A stretch of DNA of 34,507 nt from Nitrospinota bacterium. GTDB taxonomy: Bacteria > UBA8248. Shown here piece by piece: positions 23,878 through 32,470 of this stretch. Below the pieces are notes generated by a model. It saw nothing but the letters and a program-made list of their open reading frames with translations. It made no database searches and was not told where the DNA came from. The stretch spans positions 1-34,507 of the forward strand of contig JAPPHK010000079.1 of NCBI GenBank assembly GCA_028820795.1, written 5' to 3'. Made by a program: the position numbers and the translations under genes. The first letter of the stretch is position 1. Every line of letters begins with the position of its first letter.

Positions 23878-25401
23878 ATGAATACCGTGCCGCCTTCCAG
23901 TGCTACGGAGCTGTCCCGCGAGGAACTATTCGACCTCTGCGCGGGGGACAGCATTCTCTTCGAGCAAACGTTCTTTCCGAAAACCGTGCGCCAGGCGACA
24001 CCGCCATTCGCCCGAGACGTCTGGGCGGCGCTGGAAAGCTCCGCGCGGCTGGTCAACATTCAGATGTTTCGCGGCAGCGCAAAGACGACGCGCTGTCGGA
24101 TGTTCGCGGCGAAGCGCATCGGGTACGGACTCGCGCATACGATACTCTATATCGGGCTGTCGCAGGACAAGGCGATACAAAGCGTTCGGTGGCTTCGTAG
24201 GCAGATTGAGTTCAACCGGCCCTTTGCTGAGACTTTCGGACTGCGTCCCGGCAAAAAGTGGCAGGACGTCGAGTGCGAGATCGTCCACGAACTGCTCGAC
24301 TATCCGATAACGGTTCTCGCCTACGGAGTCACCGGATCCCTACGCGGCGTTAACCTCGACGACTATCGTCCCGACCTGATCATCGGCGACGATATACTAA
24401 ACGAGGAAAATACCGCCACGCCGGAGCAGCGGAAGAAGGTAAACGACCTGATCTACGGGGCGATCATCAACTCCCTTGCGCCGGAGACCGAAGCGCCCGA
24501 CGCGAAGTTCGTGATGACGCAAACGCCATTCAATCGCGAGGACCCGAGCACGAAGGCGTTAAACGACCCGGGGTGGCTGAGTCTGCGGGTTGGGTGCTTC
24601 ACTCCCGAAACGGCGAACCTCGAACTCGAGGCGCAGCGGTCGATTTGGGAGGATAGGTTTACCACGGAGAGCCTTCGCCGCGATAAGCGCAACGCCATTG
24701 CGCGAAACGCCTCCTCGACGTGGTATCGCGAAATGGAGTGCCGGATCGTCGCGCCGGAGAATACGGCGTTTCTCGCTTCCTGGCTGCAGTACTACACGCT
24801 TCAGCCTCCGATTGAGCAGATGCAAATCGTCTGTGCCATCGATCCCGTGCCGCCGCCGAGCGAAACGCAGATCGCCCAGGGGATGGCGAAAAAGGACTAC
24901 GAGGCGTTTGTCGTAATCGGACTCTTCGGCGGGAAATATTACCTCCTCGAATACTCGGCCAATCGCGGGCACGAGCCGGAATGGACGGTGGCGGAATTCT
25001 TCCGCCTCGGCCGAAAGTGGCGGCCGCAACAGTTCGTCGTCGAAACCGTCGCGTATCAGCGAACGCTGGTGTGGATACTCAAACGGGCGATGCAGCATCA
25101 GCGGACGTATTTCGTCGTAAACGAGCTGAGCGATAAGCGGAGCAAATACGACCGCATTCGCGATGCCTATTCCGGGCCAGCGAGTCAGCAGGCATTCTAC
25201 GTCAAGCAGGAGCATTCCGACTTCATTGACCAATTTTCCAACTATCCAGACGTGACCTATGACGACATCCTCGACGCCGGTGCGATGGCGGTGACGCGGC
25301 TTACACGGCTGGCCGATGCGGAAGGGGAAGCGGAAAGTCCGCTTAGAGAATTTGCTTCCGCCTCTGCGCCGCGGCTTGAATTCGCCTACGGGGCGCCGTG
25401 A
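23878..25401 (+). CDS. terL: Terminase large subunit (packaging ATPase-nuclease)
   Basis: 507 residues; ATG preceded by GGAAGG. The ATPase shows Walker A FRGSAKTT at 64-71 and Walker B DLIIGDD at 166-172, with a coupling motif FVMTQTPFNR at 211-220. The nuclease domain begins around residue 315 with CAIDPVP (D322), and the later acidic residues include VVETVAYQ and the DDILDAGAMA segment near the C-terminus. TerL pumps DNA into the prohead through the portal encoded next and cuts the concatemer. The stop overlaps the portal start. Confidence 0.93.
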   Translation: MNTVPPSSATELSREELFDLCAGDSILFEQTFFPKTVRQATPPFARDVWAALESSARLVNIQMFRGSAKTTRCRMFAAKRIGYGLAHTILYIGLSQDKAIQSVRWLRRQIEFNRPFAETFGLRPGKKWQDVECEIVHELLDYPITVLAYGVTGSLRGVNLDDYRPDLIIGDDILNEENTATPEQRKKVNDLIYGAIINSLAPETEAPDAKFVMTQTPFNREDPSTKALNDPGWLSLRVGCFTPETANLELEAQRSIWEDRFTTESLRRDKRNAIARNASSTWYREMECRIVAPENTAFLASWLQYYTLQPPIEQMQIVCAIDPVPPPSETQIAQGMAKKDYEAFVVIGLFGGKYYLLEYSANRGHEPEWTVAEFFRLGRKWRPQQFVVETVAYQRTLVWILKRAMQHQRTYFVVNELSDKRSKYDRIRDAYSGPASQQAFYVKQEHSDFIDQFSNYPDVTYDDILDAGAMAVTRLTRLADAEGEAESPLREFASASAPRLEFAYGAP

Positions 25402-27374
25402 TGCCGAGTCAAACGCTTGAAATAAAGCCGCAAACGCCGCTCGCTCGGCGCATCCTCACCTCGGTGCAGGACCGCGTTCAGGCGAGTCGAAAGCAGTACG
25501 GGCTGCAGCGTAAACGCTGGCGCGAGGCGGAGCGGGAAGCCGTAGCGTATCTGCCCGAAACCGAGCGGGACTTCCACGCCCAGACGAAACGCCGTACCGG
25601 ACAGCCGGAATATAAAACGCTCAAGCTGCCGTACAGCTACGGTATGCTCCTTGCGTCGCACACGTATTGGACTACTGTGTTCATGTCGCGGAGTCCGATT
25701 AATCAATTTACCGGTCGGCACGGGGAGTCGCAGCAGCAGATCCAGGCGCTTGAGGCGTTGATCGACTATCAAGTCCGCGTCGGCGATCAGATGGTGCCGC
25801 TTTATCTGTGGCTCTACGACGCCGGCAAATACGGACTCGGCGTCGTGCATAACGGCTGGGTCGAGGAGCAGTCGGTCGTTGCGAGTATTGAGGAAACGCC
25901 GGAGCTGTTCGCGGGCGTTATCCCTACCGGGCGGACAAAGAAGCGGAAAATCAGTCGGACCGTTCGCGGCTATGCGGGCAATCGGCTGACAAACATCCGC
26001 CCATACGACTTCTTCCCCGACCCTCGCGTGCCGGTGCGGTTTTTCCAGAAAGGCGAATTCTGCGCCGCGCGGCACGAACTCGGGCTGAATACCGTAATGA
26101 AGCGGGCCGAGCAGGGATACTACATCGAGGAGGCGCTCAAGCACGTTCGGCAGCGCGAGGTTTCCCACGGCGCGACAGTCGACGACGCCTATCGCGAATA
26201 CGGTAGCGAGGTGGTGCAGCTTCCTCTCGACGATTCGTTCTTCGTCTACGACAAGCACAACCGAGACGGGAGTTCGATCAACAACATTCTGGTCAAACTC
26301 GTCGAGTGCACAATCGAGCTTATCCCGAAGGACTGGGGGCTCGGCAGCGGGACGTATCCGGAAAAGTGGGTGTTCAGCACCACCGCCGACTTCAACGTGC
26401 TCCTCGGCGCGCAGCCGCTTGGGCGCAATCACGACAAGTTCGAGTACGCGGTGCTGGAATACGAGCCGGAGGGGTATGGGCTTACCTCGCGGGGGATTCC
26501 GGAGATAACGCAGCCGATCGGCGAGACGCTCGACTGGCTGGTCAACTCCCATCTGTACAACGTGCGCAAGACGCTGAACGACCAGTTCATCGTCGACCCC
26601 AGTCGCATCGTCGCCGGCGATTTAAATAACCCGCTGCCCGGCGGAATTATCCGGATGAAGCCGCAGGCCTACGGCGAGGACGTGCGGACGGCGATTACGC
26701 AGCTTTCCCAGCACGATGTAACACGAACGCACCTGAATGATATGAGCGCCTTGCAGGCATTCGGTCAGCGGGCGTTCGGCATCAGCGATCAAATCCAGGG
26801 AGCGATCCCGCCGACCGGAAGACGCTCGGCGACGGAAGTCCGAACCGGTGCTGGGTTCGGAATCAACCGACTGAAAACGACTTCCGAGTTCTTCTCGTTC
26901 ATGGGTTGGGCGCCGCTGGTGCAGATGCAGGTACAGAACTCGCAGCAGTACTACGACGAGGAAAAGAAATTCCGGATCGTAGGCGACTTGCTCCAAGGTG
27001 CCGGACAGGGCTTTATCGACGTCACGCCCGAGGACATTCTTGGATTCTACGACTACGTGCCCATCGACGGCACTATGCCGATTGATCGCCTGGCGCAGTC
27101 GCAGCTGTGGACGCAGCTGTTCGGGCAAATTTCACGCTTTCCGCAGGTCGTGCAGCAGTACGATATGGGGCGGATTTTTGAGTGGGTTGGGCAGCTTGCT
27201 GGGCTGAAAAATATGTCTCGGTTCAAGATCGAACTCCAGCCCGACGCGCTGCTCGCGCAGCAGGCGCAGCAAGGGAATGTTGTACCGCTGCCGACGCAGA
27301 CGACGCGAGGCAATCCGGCGCCGGAGCAGCCTCCGCAACAGACACTTCAGGGCGGGCCGGGAGGGCTTCCTTGA
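25401..27374 (+). CDS. Portal protein (head-to-tail connector)
   Basis: 657 residues from ATG 25401, which overlaps the TerL stop as TGATG; a GTG at 25398 is an alternative one codon longer. Long portal of podovirus type: an N-terminal helical region, a mixed middle (LIPKDWGLGSGTYPEKWVFS), a conserved stretch RGIPEITQPIGETLDWLVN and a segment SDQIQGAIPPTGRRSATEVR typical of portal stems, and a Gln-rich tail. It forms the dodecameric ring at the capsid vertex through which DNA enters. Gene order and these segments make the assignment secure. Confidence 0.88.
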   Translation: MPSQTLEIKPQTPLARRILTSVQDRVQASRKQYGLQRKRWREAEREAVAYLPETERDFHAQTKRRTGQPEYKTLKLPYSYGMLLASHTYWTTVFMSRSPINQFTGRHGESQQQIQALEALIDYQVRVGDQMVPLYLWLYDAGKYGLGVVHNGWVEEQSVVASIEETPELFAGVIPTGRTKKRKISRTVRGYAGNRLTNIRPYDFFPDPRVPVRFFQKGEFCAARHELGLNTVMKRAEQGYYIEEALKHVRQREVSHGATVDDAYREYGSEVVQLPLDDSFFVYDKHNRDGSSINNILVKLVECTIELIPKDWGLGSGTYPEKWVFSTTADFNVLLGAQPLGRNHDKFEYAVLEYEPEGYGLTSRGIPEITQPIGETLDWLVNSHLYNVRKTLNDQFIVDPSRIVAGDLNNPLPGGIIRMKPQAYGEDVRTAITQLSQHDVTRTHLNDMSALQAFGQRAFGISDQIQGAIPPTGRRSATEVRTGAGFGINRLKTTSEFFSFMGWAPLVQMQVQNSQQYYDEEKKFRIVGDLLQGAGQGFIDVTPEDILGFYDYVPIDGTMPIDRLAQSQLWTQLFGQISRFPQVVQQYDMGRIFEWVGQLAGLKNMSRFKIELQPDALLAQQAQQGNVVPLPTQTTRGNPAPEQPPQQTLQGGPGGLP

Positions 27375-27411
27375 TATTCCGTTTTTGTGGCTTTAGCAAA
27401 AGGAGAAAGCC

Positions 27412-27777
27412 GTGACCTGGACAGCCAGTTTCGCCGACAACCGCACCGAGGAAAACCTGACCCATCAGGTCGCCGGGCATGACGGCGAGGCCGAACGCCG
27501 CAGTACGATGGCCTTTAACCCCGGCAGCCACAAGTCGACCTTCGACATCAAGATCGCTATCTGCGCGGCTATGAAAACAATCATCGACCGGCGGACGAGC
27601 GTGCAAGACGCTTATAATAACCTCGATACTGAAAATCTGGGTATTGCGGAAATGGAGCGGGCCGCTTACGTCGACGCTATGCGCTGTTTTGAGAAGGCGC
27701 TGAATCAGCTGGAGATCGCCCAGATGTTCGCGGTCAAAGCGTTGCACACACGAGCGAACGCAGGGTTGAAGGACTGA
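27412..27777 (+). CDS. Acb2/Tad1-like cyclic-nucleotide sponge (probable anti-CBASS/anti-Thoeris protein)
   Basis: 121 residues from a GTG with AAAGGAG upstream. The sequence AFNPGSHKSTFDIKIAICAA at 34-53, followed by a C-terminal helix with LNQLEIAQMFAVKAL at 97-111, matches the FNPS...iK...A and (T)hLEeAqMWAVKAl pattern that I associate with the Acb2/Tad1 hairpin family. These small oligomeric proteins bind CBASS cyclic di- or trinucleotides or Thoeris signals and so block host defence. The insertion YNNLDTENLGIAEMERAAY separates the two helices. It lies between portal and scaffold, a position shared by other small phage genes. Similarity is from memory and must be checked; it might also be a minor head protein. 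Confidence 0.55.
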   Translation: MTWTASFADNRTEENLTHQVAGHDGEAERRSTMAFNPGSHKSTFDIKIAICAAMKTIIDRRTSVQDAYNNLDTENLGIAEMERAAYVDAMRCFEKALNQLEIAQMFAVKALHTRANAGLKD

Positions 27778-27781
27778 TTCC

Positions 27782-28099
27782 TTGACCAACGAACTCGAAA
27801 CTGAAGCCGAAACCGAACTCGACGCACTGCGGGCGCAGTACAAAGCGCTGTCGGAGCTGGCGTCGAGCGACGGGTGGAAGATTTTTTCCGCGTATCTCTC
27901 CGCGCGAGAAACGGCGGACTTGCGCAGTCTCCTCGCTCGTGACGCGCGTTCGCGGAGGGAGTTTCTTGCCGGGTCGGTTTCGGCGGCGAAGGAGATCGCG
28001 ACGTGGCTGTCTGAGTCGCTGCGGATAACTGAGGAGCAGATTTCGCTCCGCGTGGAGCAAAAGCAGGAAAACGAACCCGAGGACATGAACGATGGCTGA
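27782..28099 (+). CDS. 105-residue acidic helical protein, unknown function
   Basis: TTG start at 27782 supported by AAGGA eight bases upstream; no ATG or GTG start is available before residue 100. Predicted mostly helical with conserved-looking AQYKALSELASSDGWKIFSA in the first half and a charged C-terminus (LRVEQKQENEPED). It overlaps the scaffold gene by eight bases. The position between portal and scaffold suggests a head assembly role. No family recognised. Confidence 0.68.
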   Translation: MTNELETEAETELDALRAQYKALSELASSDGWKIFSAYLSARETADLRSLLARDARSRREFLAGSVSAAKEIATWLSESLRITEEQISLRVEQKQENEPEDMNDG

Positions 28100-29123
28100 C
28101 AAAAACGATATCGTCGAGACGGAAGAAGAACCGGCTCCGGAGGCGGAAACGGAAACCGAACTCTCCGACGAAGAAAACGCGCTACAGGAATTCCTCGCCG
28201 ACGACCTCGATGAAGAGCCGGATCAGCTCGAGCCGGACGAGAAAGAGGAAGCGGAAACGGCGCCGGCCGAGGAAACCGTTGTCGCTACTCCCGCGGAGGA
28301 GACTGATAAAGCCTCCGTTGAGTCGGACGCGGAAAGCAAAGCCGCGACCGAGGACAAACCTGCGTCGGAGCAGAAGACTCTGACCGAAACTCTTGCGGAC
28401 ATTCTTACGCCGAAGGCGGAGGAGCAGTCGTCCGAGGAGTCGAAGCCCGAGTCCTCCGAAAGCGAGGTTCGTCCATCTCCGGAGCCTCAACAGCAGCAAC
28501 CGGTTGAGGCGCCTCAGCAAGCTCAGTCGCAGGAGACTCAGCAGCCTACACAGGACGACGCAATCGAAGCCGCGCGGCTGGAGTACGGCGAACGAATTGC
28601 GGACTTCTACGGATCGCTGATGACCGAAGAACTGGTCGAAGAGTTGCAGACGAGTCCGGAAACGTTCATGCCGAAGATGGCGGCGCGGATGCATCTGGAT
28701 ATCATGGACGCCGTGAAGCAGGAAATTGCTTCGTCGATGCCGGCGCTTATGCGGCAGTATAGCGAAACGGAAACGGCGCGCTCGGAAGCGGAGGATAACT
28801 TCTTCGCGTTCTGGGATCAACAAGGCGCGGACTTGCGTCCGTATCGGCAGGATCTCGAACGGCTGAGTGCGGCATATCGGGCGGTCAATCCGGGAGCTTC
28901 GATCGAGGAGTTCACACGTTCGGTTGGGGCTCAGGTGATCGTTACGAATGCTGGAGCGTTTCAGAAACTGGCAAGTGCGCAGGAAGAGCCGCAGACGAAT
29001 AAGCCGAGCTTCTCCTCGGCGGCGGCGGCTTCCGGGCAAAGCGGTGTCATTGCTGGAACCCAGGCCCGAACGGGCTACGATGCGCTGGACTTCGAGCTAT
29101 TCGAAGACAGCCCTGACGACTGA
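28092..29123 (+). CDS. Capsid scaffolding protein
   Basis: 343 residues. The first 150 residues are highly acidic and repetitive (EEEPAPEAETETELSDEE; Gln/Pro-rich from 130 to 160). The rest is helical with charged residues (FYGSLMTEELVEELQTSPET; ARMHLDIMDAVKQEIASSMP) and ends in an acidic tail, FELFEDSPDD. Size, composition and the location directly before the major capsid gene are those of tailed-phage scaffolds, which guide capsid assembly and leave before DNA packaging. No protease domain is seen, so it is likely released or cleaved by another factor. Confidence 0.82.
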   Translation: MADKNDIVETEEEPAPEAETETELSDEENALQEFLADDLDEEPDQLEPDEKEEAETAPAEETVVATPAEETDKASVESDAESKAATEDKPASEQKTLTETLADILTPKAEEQSSEESKPESSESEVRPSPEPQQQQPVEAPQQAQSQETQQPTQDDAIEAARLEYGERIADFYGSLMTEELVEELQTSPETFMPKMAARMHLDIMDAVKQEIASSMPALMRQYSETETARSEAEDNFFAFWDQQGADLRPYRQDLERLSAAYRAVNPGASIEEFTRSVGAQVIVTNAGAFQKLASAQEEPQTNKPSFSSAAAASGQSGVIAGTQARTGYDALDFELFEDSPDD

Positions 29124-29140
29124 GAAAGGACAAGCGACCA

Positions 29141-30448
29141 ATGACGAGTTTCGCAGGACTGCGCGGAACGGGTAGCTTCGGAGCGGACGAACGCCCGAAG
29201 AACTTCCGCGAGATGATTCTGTTCCGCAACCCGAACGGAACGGCGCCTATCTTCGCACTCACGTCGAAGATGAGCAAGAAAACGGTGGACGACCCGGAAT
29301 TCTCCTGGTGGGATGAGCCGAATGATGTAGTGCGGCTGAGGGTCGACGGCGCGGTGGCGCAGGCAGGAACGACCGTCGTCGTCGACGGAGTCGATCCGAG
29401 TGCGGCGAGTCCGGGAAATTCCTGGGGTCACGGCAACAATGTCGTGCCTGGCGATCTGCTGCTGGTCGAGCCGAGCTCCGACGCGGCGGCGTGGAATCCG
29501 GAAATCATCCTCGTGACAGCGAACGCGGCCGGCGCCGACGCGGCACACCGAAGTCTGACTGTCGCTCGCGGGCAGCTCGGAACAGCGGCTCCGTCGGGAA
29601 ATCAGTCCATTCCGAACAACGCGACTCTGCTGAAGATCGGCAACGTCAACGCCGAGGGCACACGCGCTCCGATGGCGGCGACGCGCAATCCGATCAAGTA
29701 CAGCAACCTCTGCCAGATCTTCAAGAACACCTACAAGGTGACGGGGACGGCAGCGAAAACTCGGTTCCGTACGGGCGATCCGGTCAAGAACGACAAGCGG
29801 CGGAAAAGCTTCGATCACGCACGGGACATCGAGCTTTCGATCCTCTACGGCCGTCGGAGTGAGGGGACGGGCTCGACGCTGGCTGAGGGGCGCGAGACGG
29901 CGGTGACGGGGCTTCCGCAGCGGACGATGGGCGGGCTGCGGCAGTATATTCCGTCGACAATCCTGTCCTCGTCCGCGTCGATGAACACTCTTCTCGACGC
30001 AGTCAGTACCGTGTTCGACTGGGAGTCGCCGGCCGGCGACGAGCGGCTCGTGTTCTGCGGGAACGGGGCGCTCAACGCCTTCAACAAGGCGATCACGCAG
30101 CGCGGGGCCACGGCGAGTTCTGCCTTCGACCGAGTCCAGTACAAGTCGGACGAAATGACCTACGGCACGCGCTTCATGCGGTATCGCGTGCCGCAGGGCA
30201 ATCTGTTCCTGAAGGTCCATCCGCTGATGAACCGCGTTCCGATCCTGAACAACGCGATGTTCATCATCGACCCGAGCTGCCTCAAGTACGTCTGCGTTCG
30301 CGGGCGGGATACTCGGATGATGGACAACATCCAGGAAAACGATGAGGACGCAATCCGGGGTCAGTGGATGACCGAGTGCAGCATCATGGTCGACAAGGGC
30401 GGCCTGACGATGAAGTACATCGGGGCGATGAATAACCTGGACGCGTAG
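29141..30448 (+). CDS. Major capsid protein (SU10/DUF5309-like, HK97 fold)
   Basis: 435 residues; ATG with AAAGGA upstream. The sequence (FREMILFRNPNGTAPIFALT; KYSNLCQIFKNTYKVTGTA; GGLRQYIPSTIL; LVFCGNGALNAFNKAI; MFIIDPSCLKYVCVRGRDT) follows the SU10-type major capsid pattern. Residues about 80-165 appear to be an inserted strand-rich domain. There is no obvious delta-domain or protease site. It forms the icosahedral shell. A very stable hairpin (repeat copy 5) begins seven bases after the stop. Confidence 0.9.
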   Translation: MTSFAGLRGTGSFGADERPKNFREMILFRNPNGTAPIFALTSKMSKKTVDDPEFSWWDEPNDVVRLRVDGAVAQAGTTVVVDGVDPSAASPGNSWGHGNNVVPGDLLLVEPSSDAAAWNPEIILVTANAAGADAAHRSLTVARGQLGTAAPSGNQSIPNNATLLKIGNVNAEGTRAPMAATRNPIKYSNLCQIFKNTYKVTGTAAKTRFRTGDPVKNDKRRKSFDHARDIELSILYGRRSEGTGSTLAEGRETAVTGLPQRTMGGLRQYIPSTILSSSASMNTLLDAVSTVFDWESPAGDERLVFCGNGALNAFNKAITQRGATASSAFDRVQYKSDEMTYGTRFMRYRVPQGNLFLKVHPLMNRVPILNNAMFIIDPSCLKYVCVRGRDTRMMDNIQENDEDAIRGQWMTECSIMVDKGGLTMKYIGAMNNLDA

Positions 30449-30454
30449 GACTAT

Positions 30455-30501
30455 GAGGAAGAGTGGGCAATTCGTATAAGACGAAAAACCCACTCTTCCT
30501 C
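30455..30501. repeat. Hairpin repeat, copy 5 of 5, with extended perfect stem
   Basis: Core 30464-30492 has the same arms as copies 3 and 4 and loop ATAAG. Outside the core, GAGGAAGAG (30455-30463) pairs perfectly with CTCTTCCTC (30493-30501), adding nine base pairs to the core stem. The result is a 47-base hairpin with a three-pair internal mismatch, right after the capsid gene. It may be a processing, stability or partial termination signal that sets capsid expression apart from downstream tail genes. Confidence 0.85.
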
Positions 30502-30519
30502 GAACTGGGGATTAGGTAA

Positions 30520-30846
30520 ATGGCGATAGGTCCGAGAGTCTGGCGAGTTAGCCTTCCGGTAGCTTTGACGGGAACTGGCGAGCCTCCTGATTCGCTCGTA
30601 GCGATACAAAACCAGAGTCGTTCGCGCGATGTTCGGGTTGTCGTAGTTGCCGACGCTACGTCCCCGGCAGACGCGGCAGCTGATGCCCGCGCAGTTCCGT
30701 CGGGATTTGTCATTGAGCCGAGGGGCCGTCTGGGGTTGGGGAAAGCTGCCGGCGAGAAGTTTGTCGCGTGGGTCCCGGGCTGGAAGCCGGGCGACGCAAG
30801 CGTACCGGTAGCAACGCATCCGTTCAATAACGACGTGCGGTTCTAG
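30520..30846 (+). CDS. 108-residue protein after the capsid gene, unknown function
   Basis: ATG with TTAGGT upstream. Strand-rich sequence (VWRVSLPVALTGTGEPPDSL; RDVRVVVVADATS; KAAGEKFVAWVPGW). No membrane segment or enzyme motif. A small beta-rich protein just after the major capsid gene is typical of a head decoration/cement protein or a head-completion protein, but no family is recognised. Confidence 0.68.
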   Translation: MAIGPRVWRVSLPVALTGTGEPPDSLVAIQNQSRSRDVRVVVVADATSPADAAADARAVPSGFVIEPRGRLGLGKAAGEKFVAWVPGWKPGDASVPVATHPFNNDVRF

Positions 30847-30859
30847 GGAACTCGGATAG

Positions 30860-32470
30860 ATGCCCAACCTATCTCGCAGGCAGATCGCTGAGCAGCTCGC
30901 TACGCTGCTGCACGACAATACCTCAGGCGACATTTCAGCGCAGGATGTGCGGGATAGTTTTGCTCTCGTCGTGAATAACGTTCCGGAGTTTCACGGATCG
31001 TTTGCGTCGATTGAGGTTGGGACGCGGATTGAGCCCGGCGACACCTGTCTGACTGACGGCGGGTTGTTCTACGCCGAAACCGACTACGTCACGGCTGCGG
31101 ACGATCTCATTCCGGAGCTTAATCCTAACTGGCGAGCGCCGCAGAACACCCGTCCGGGCTATCTTTTCTATGCTCAGCCGGCGTTGACGACTCCGATGAT
31201 TCCGACGCTTCCGGCAAAGCTTCCAACTACAGGGCTCGAAGCTACAATTCTTGACGAGTATGAAGTCCCGGGGCCGGTTTTTCCGGGGATAGTATTTACT
31301 ACCGAATGGCGGGGTTTGCTTGATATCGAAGTTCAAGATATCGGTGCCGGTCCGCGCGAGCTTCAAGGTCAGATGATAACAGAACATGCGTTTGGGCCGA
31401 ATTTTTCTAAACGTCTTTCACATACGCGGACGTTGACGTGCGAGATTAAAAACGATGCAGGTTTGTGTCTCAATTTTAATGATTTCAATTCCTGGTCGAC
31501 ACTATCTACCGGAGCGTATCGTCCTCCGGGAGGAAATGTCGATGGTACGGATGACATTCAAATTACTGCTGAGGACTTTGCGGGGCCGAGTCGGATAACC
31601 TATAAGCTACGCTTACAGGTCATCCGAGATGCTCAGCGAGATCCGGTGACGTTTACGCTTAATCGAGCAAGACTTCCTGTCGGTATTGCCACTAGGTCGT
31701 TTCAAATAGCTCACGGTGAAGGAGCGCCGACGTTGCCCGTAGCGAATCGGCCTTCGATTACGCGGTTTACGCTTGCGCAGGGGAACCTCGATCCTGCACC
31801 GGGGTCGATTGCAGGCAACGCTTATAACTTTGATTATTCAGTTGGCCAGCCCGACGATGCTGGAGCCGTACGCGTAATCGGCTTTAAGGGCGCGTTTGAG
31901 GCGGCAAATGCTGTAGTGTTGTCTGAGATTGCCCGCGATCACTTCGCGCAGGGGCACGGAACGGTAACGATTCCGGCAGGTACGTCGCTCGCAGTCGGCG
32001 AGTCGTATACGCTGCGGCTTCAGGCGTTTGCTCGCGGAGTAACCGAGCCGGCGATTGGAACACAGCCGGCGGCCTACTCGGATATCGTCATTCGCGCTGC
32101 AGCGCCTGCGACGACAAACTATCGCTGGGGGCGGATTATTCGAAACACGGATGACGCAACAGCGGCTGCGACGGCAAACCGGATTGTGTTCGCGGACGAC
32201 GACCTGCAAACGGGAGTGCTGTTGGCGCGAAGCTATGCGGCAACTCCGCCGGCAGCAGGGACGGATGAGTATCAATTCTACCTGGCTGTTCGGGATGGAA
32301 GTGTTGAGCCGGTCGGGTGGAATTCTGCCGGGCTTGCGGCTGACGCGGCATTCCAAGCACCGGTTACGCGAACGATTAGCGACGTGCGGTGGGAATTCTG
32401 GATACTTCGGCCCGAACTCGCGCGAATGAGCGTCGACGGCGCGATCAACTACGAACCGAGGACGGCGTAG
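30860..32470 (+). CDS. Large strand-rich virion protein, probable fibre/tail or head-appendage protein
   Basis: 536 residues. The N-terminus MPNLSRRQIAEQLATLLHDN, followed by ISAQDVRDSFALVVNNV, resembles N-terminal attachment segments of phage fibre-like proteins. The rest is beta-rich with many Gly, Thr and Asn, including NFNDFNSWSTLSTGAYRPPG, and long low-complexity Ala/Thr stretches near residues 410-470. No catalytic motif. It ends immediately before the next ATG (TAG then ATG), so the two proteins are coupled and probably share one structure. Confidence 0.65.
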   Translation: MPNLSRRQIAEQLATLLHDNTSGDISAQDVRDSFALVVNNVPEFHGSFASIEVGTRIEPGDTCLTDGGLFYAETDYVTAADDLIPELNPNWRAPQNTRPGYLFYAQPALTTPMIPTLPAKLPTTGLEATILDEYEVPGPVFPGIVFTTEWRGLLDIEVQDIGAGPRELQGQMITEHAFGPNFSKRLSHTRTLTCEIKNDAGLCLNFNDFNSWSTLSTGAYRPPGGNVDGTDDIQITAEDFAGPSRITYKLRLQVIRDAQRDPVTFTLNRARLPVGIATRSFQIAHGEGAPTLPVANRPSITRFTLAQGNLDPAPGSIAGNAYNFDYSVGQPDDAGAVRVIGFKGAFEAANAVVLSEIARDHFAQGHGTVTIPAGTSLAVGESYTLRLQAFARGVTEPAIGTQPAAYSDIVIRAAAPATTNYRWGRIIRNTDDATAAATANRIVFADDDLQTGVLLARSYAATPPAAGTDEYQFYLAVRDGSVEPVGWNSAGLAADAAFQAPVTRTISDVRWEFWILRPELARMSVDGAINYEPRTA

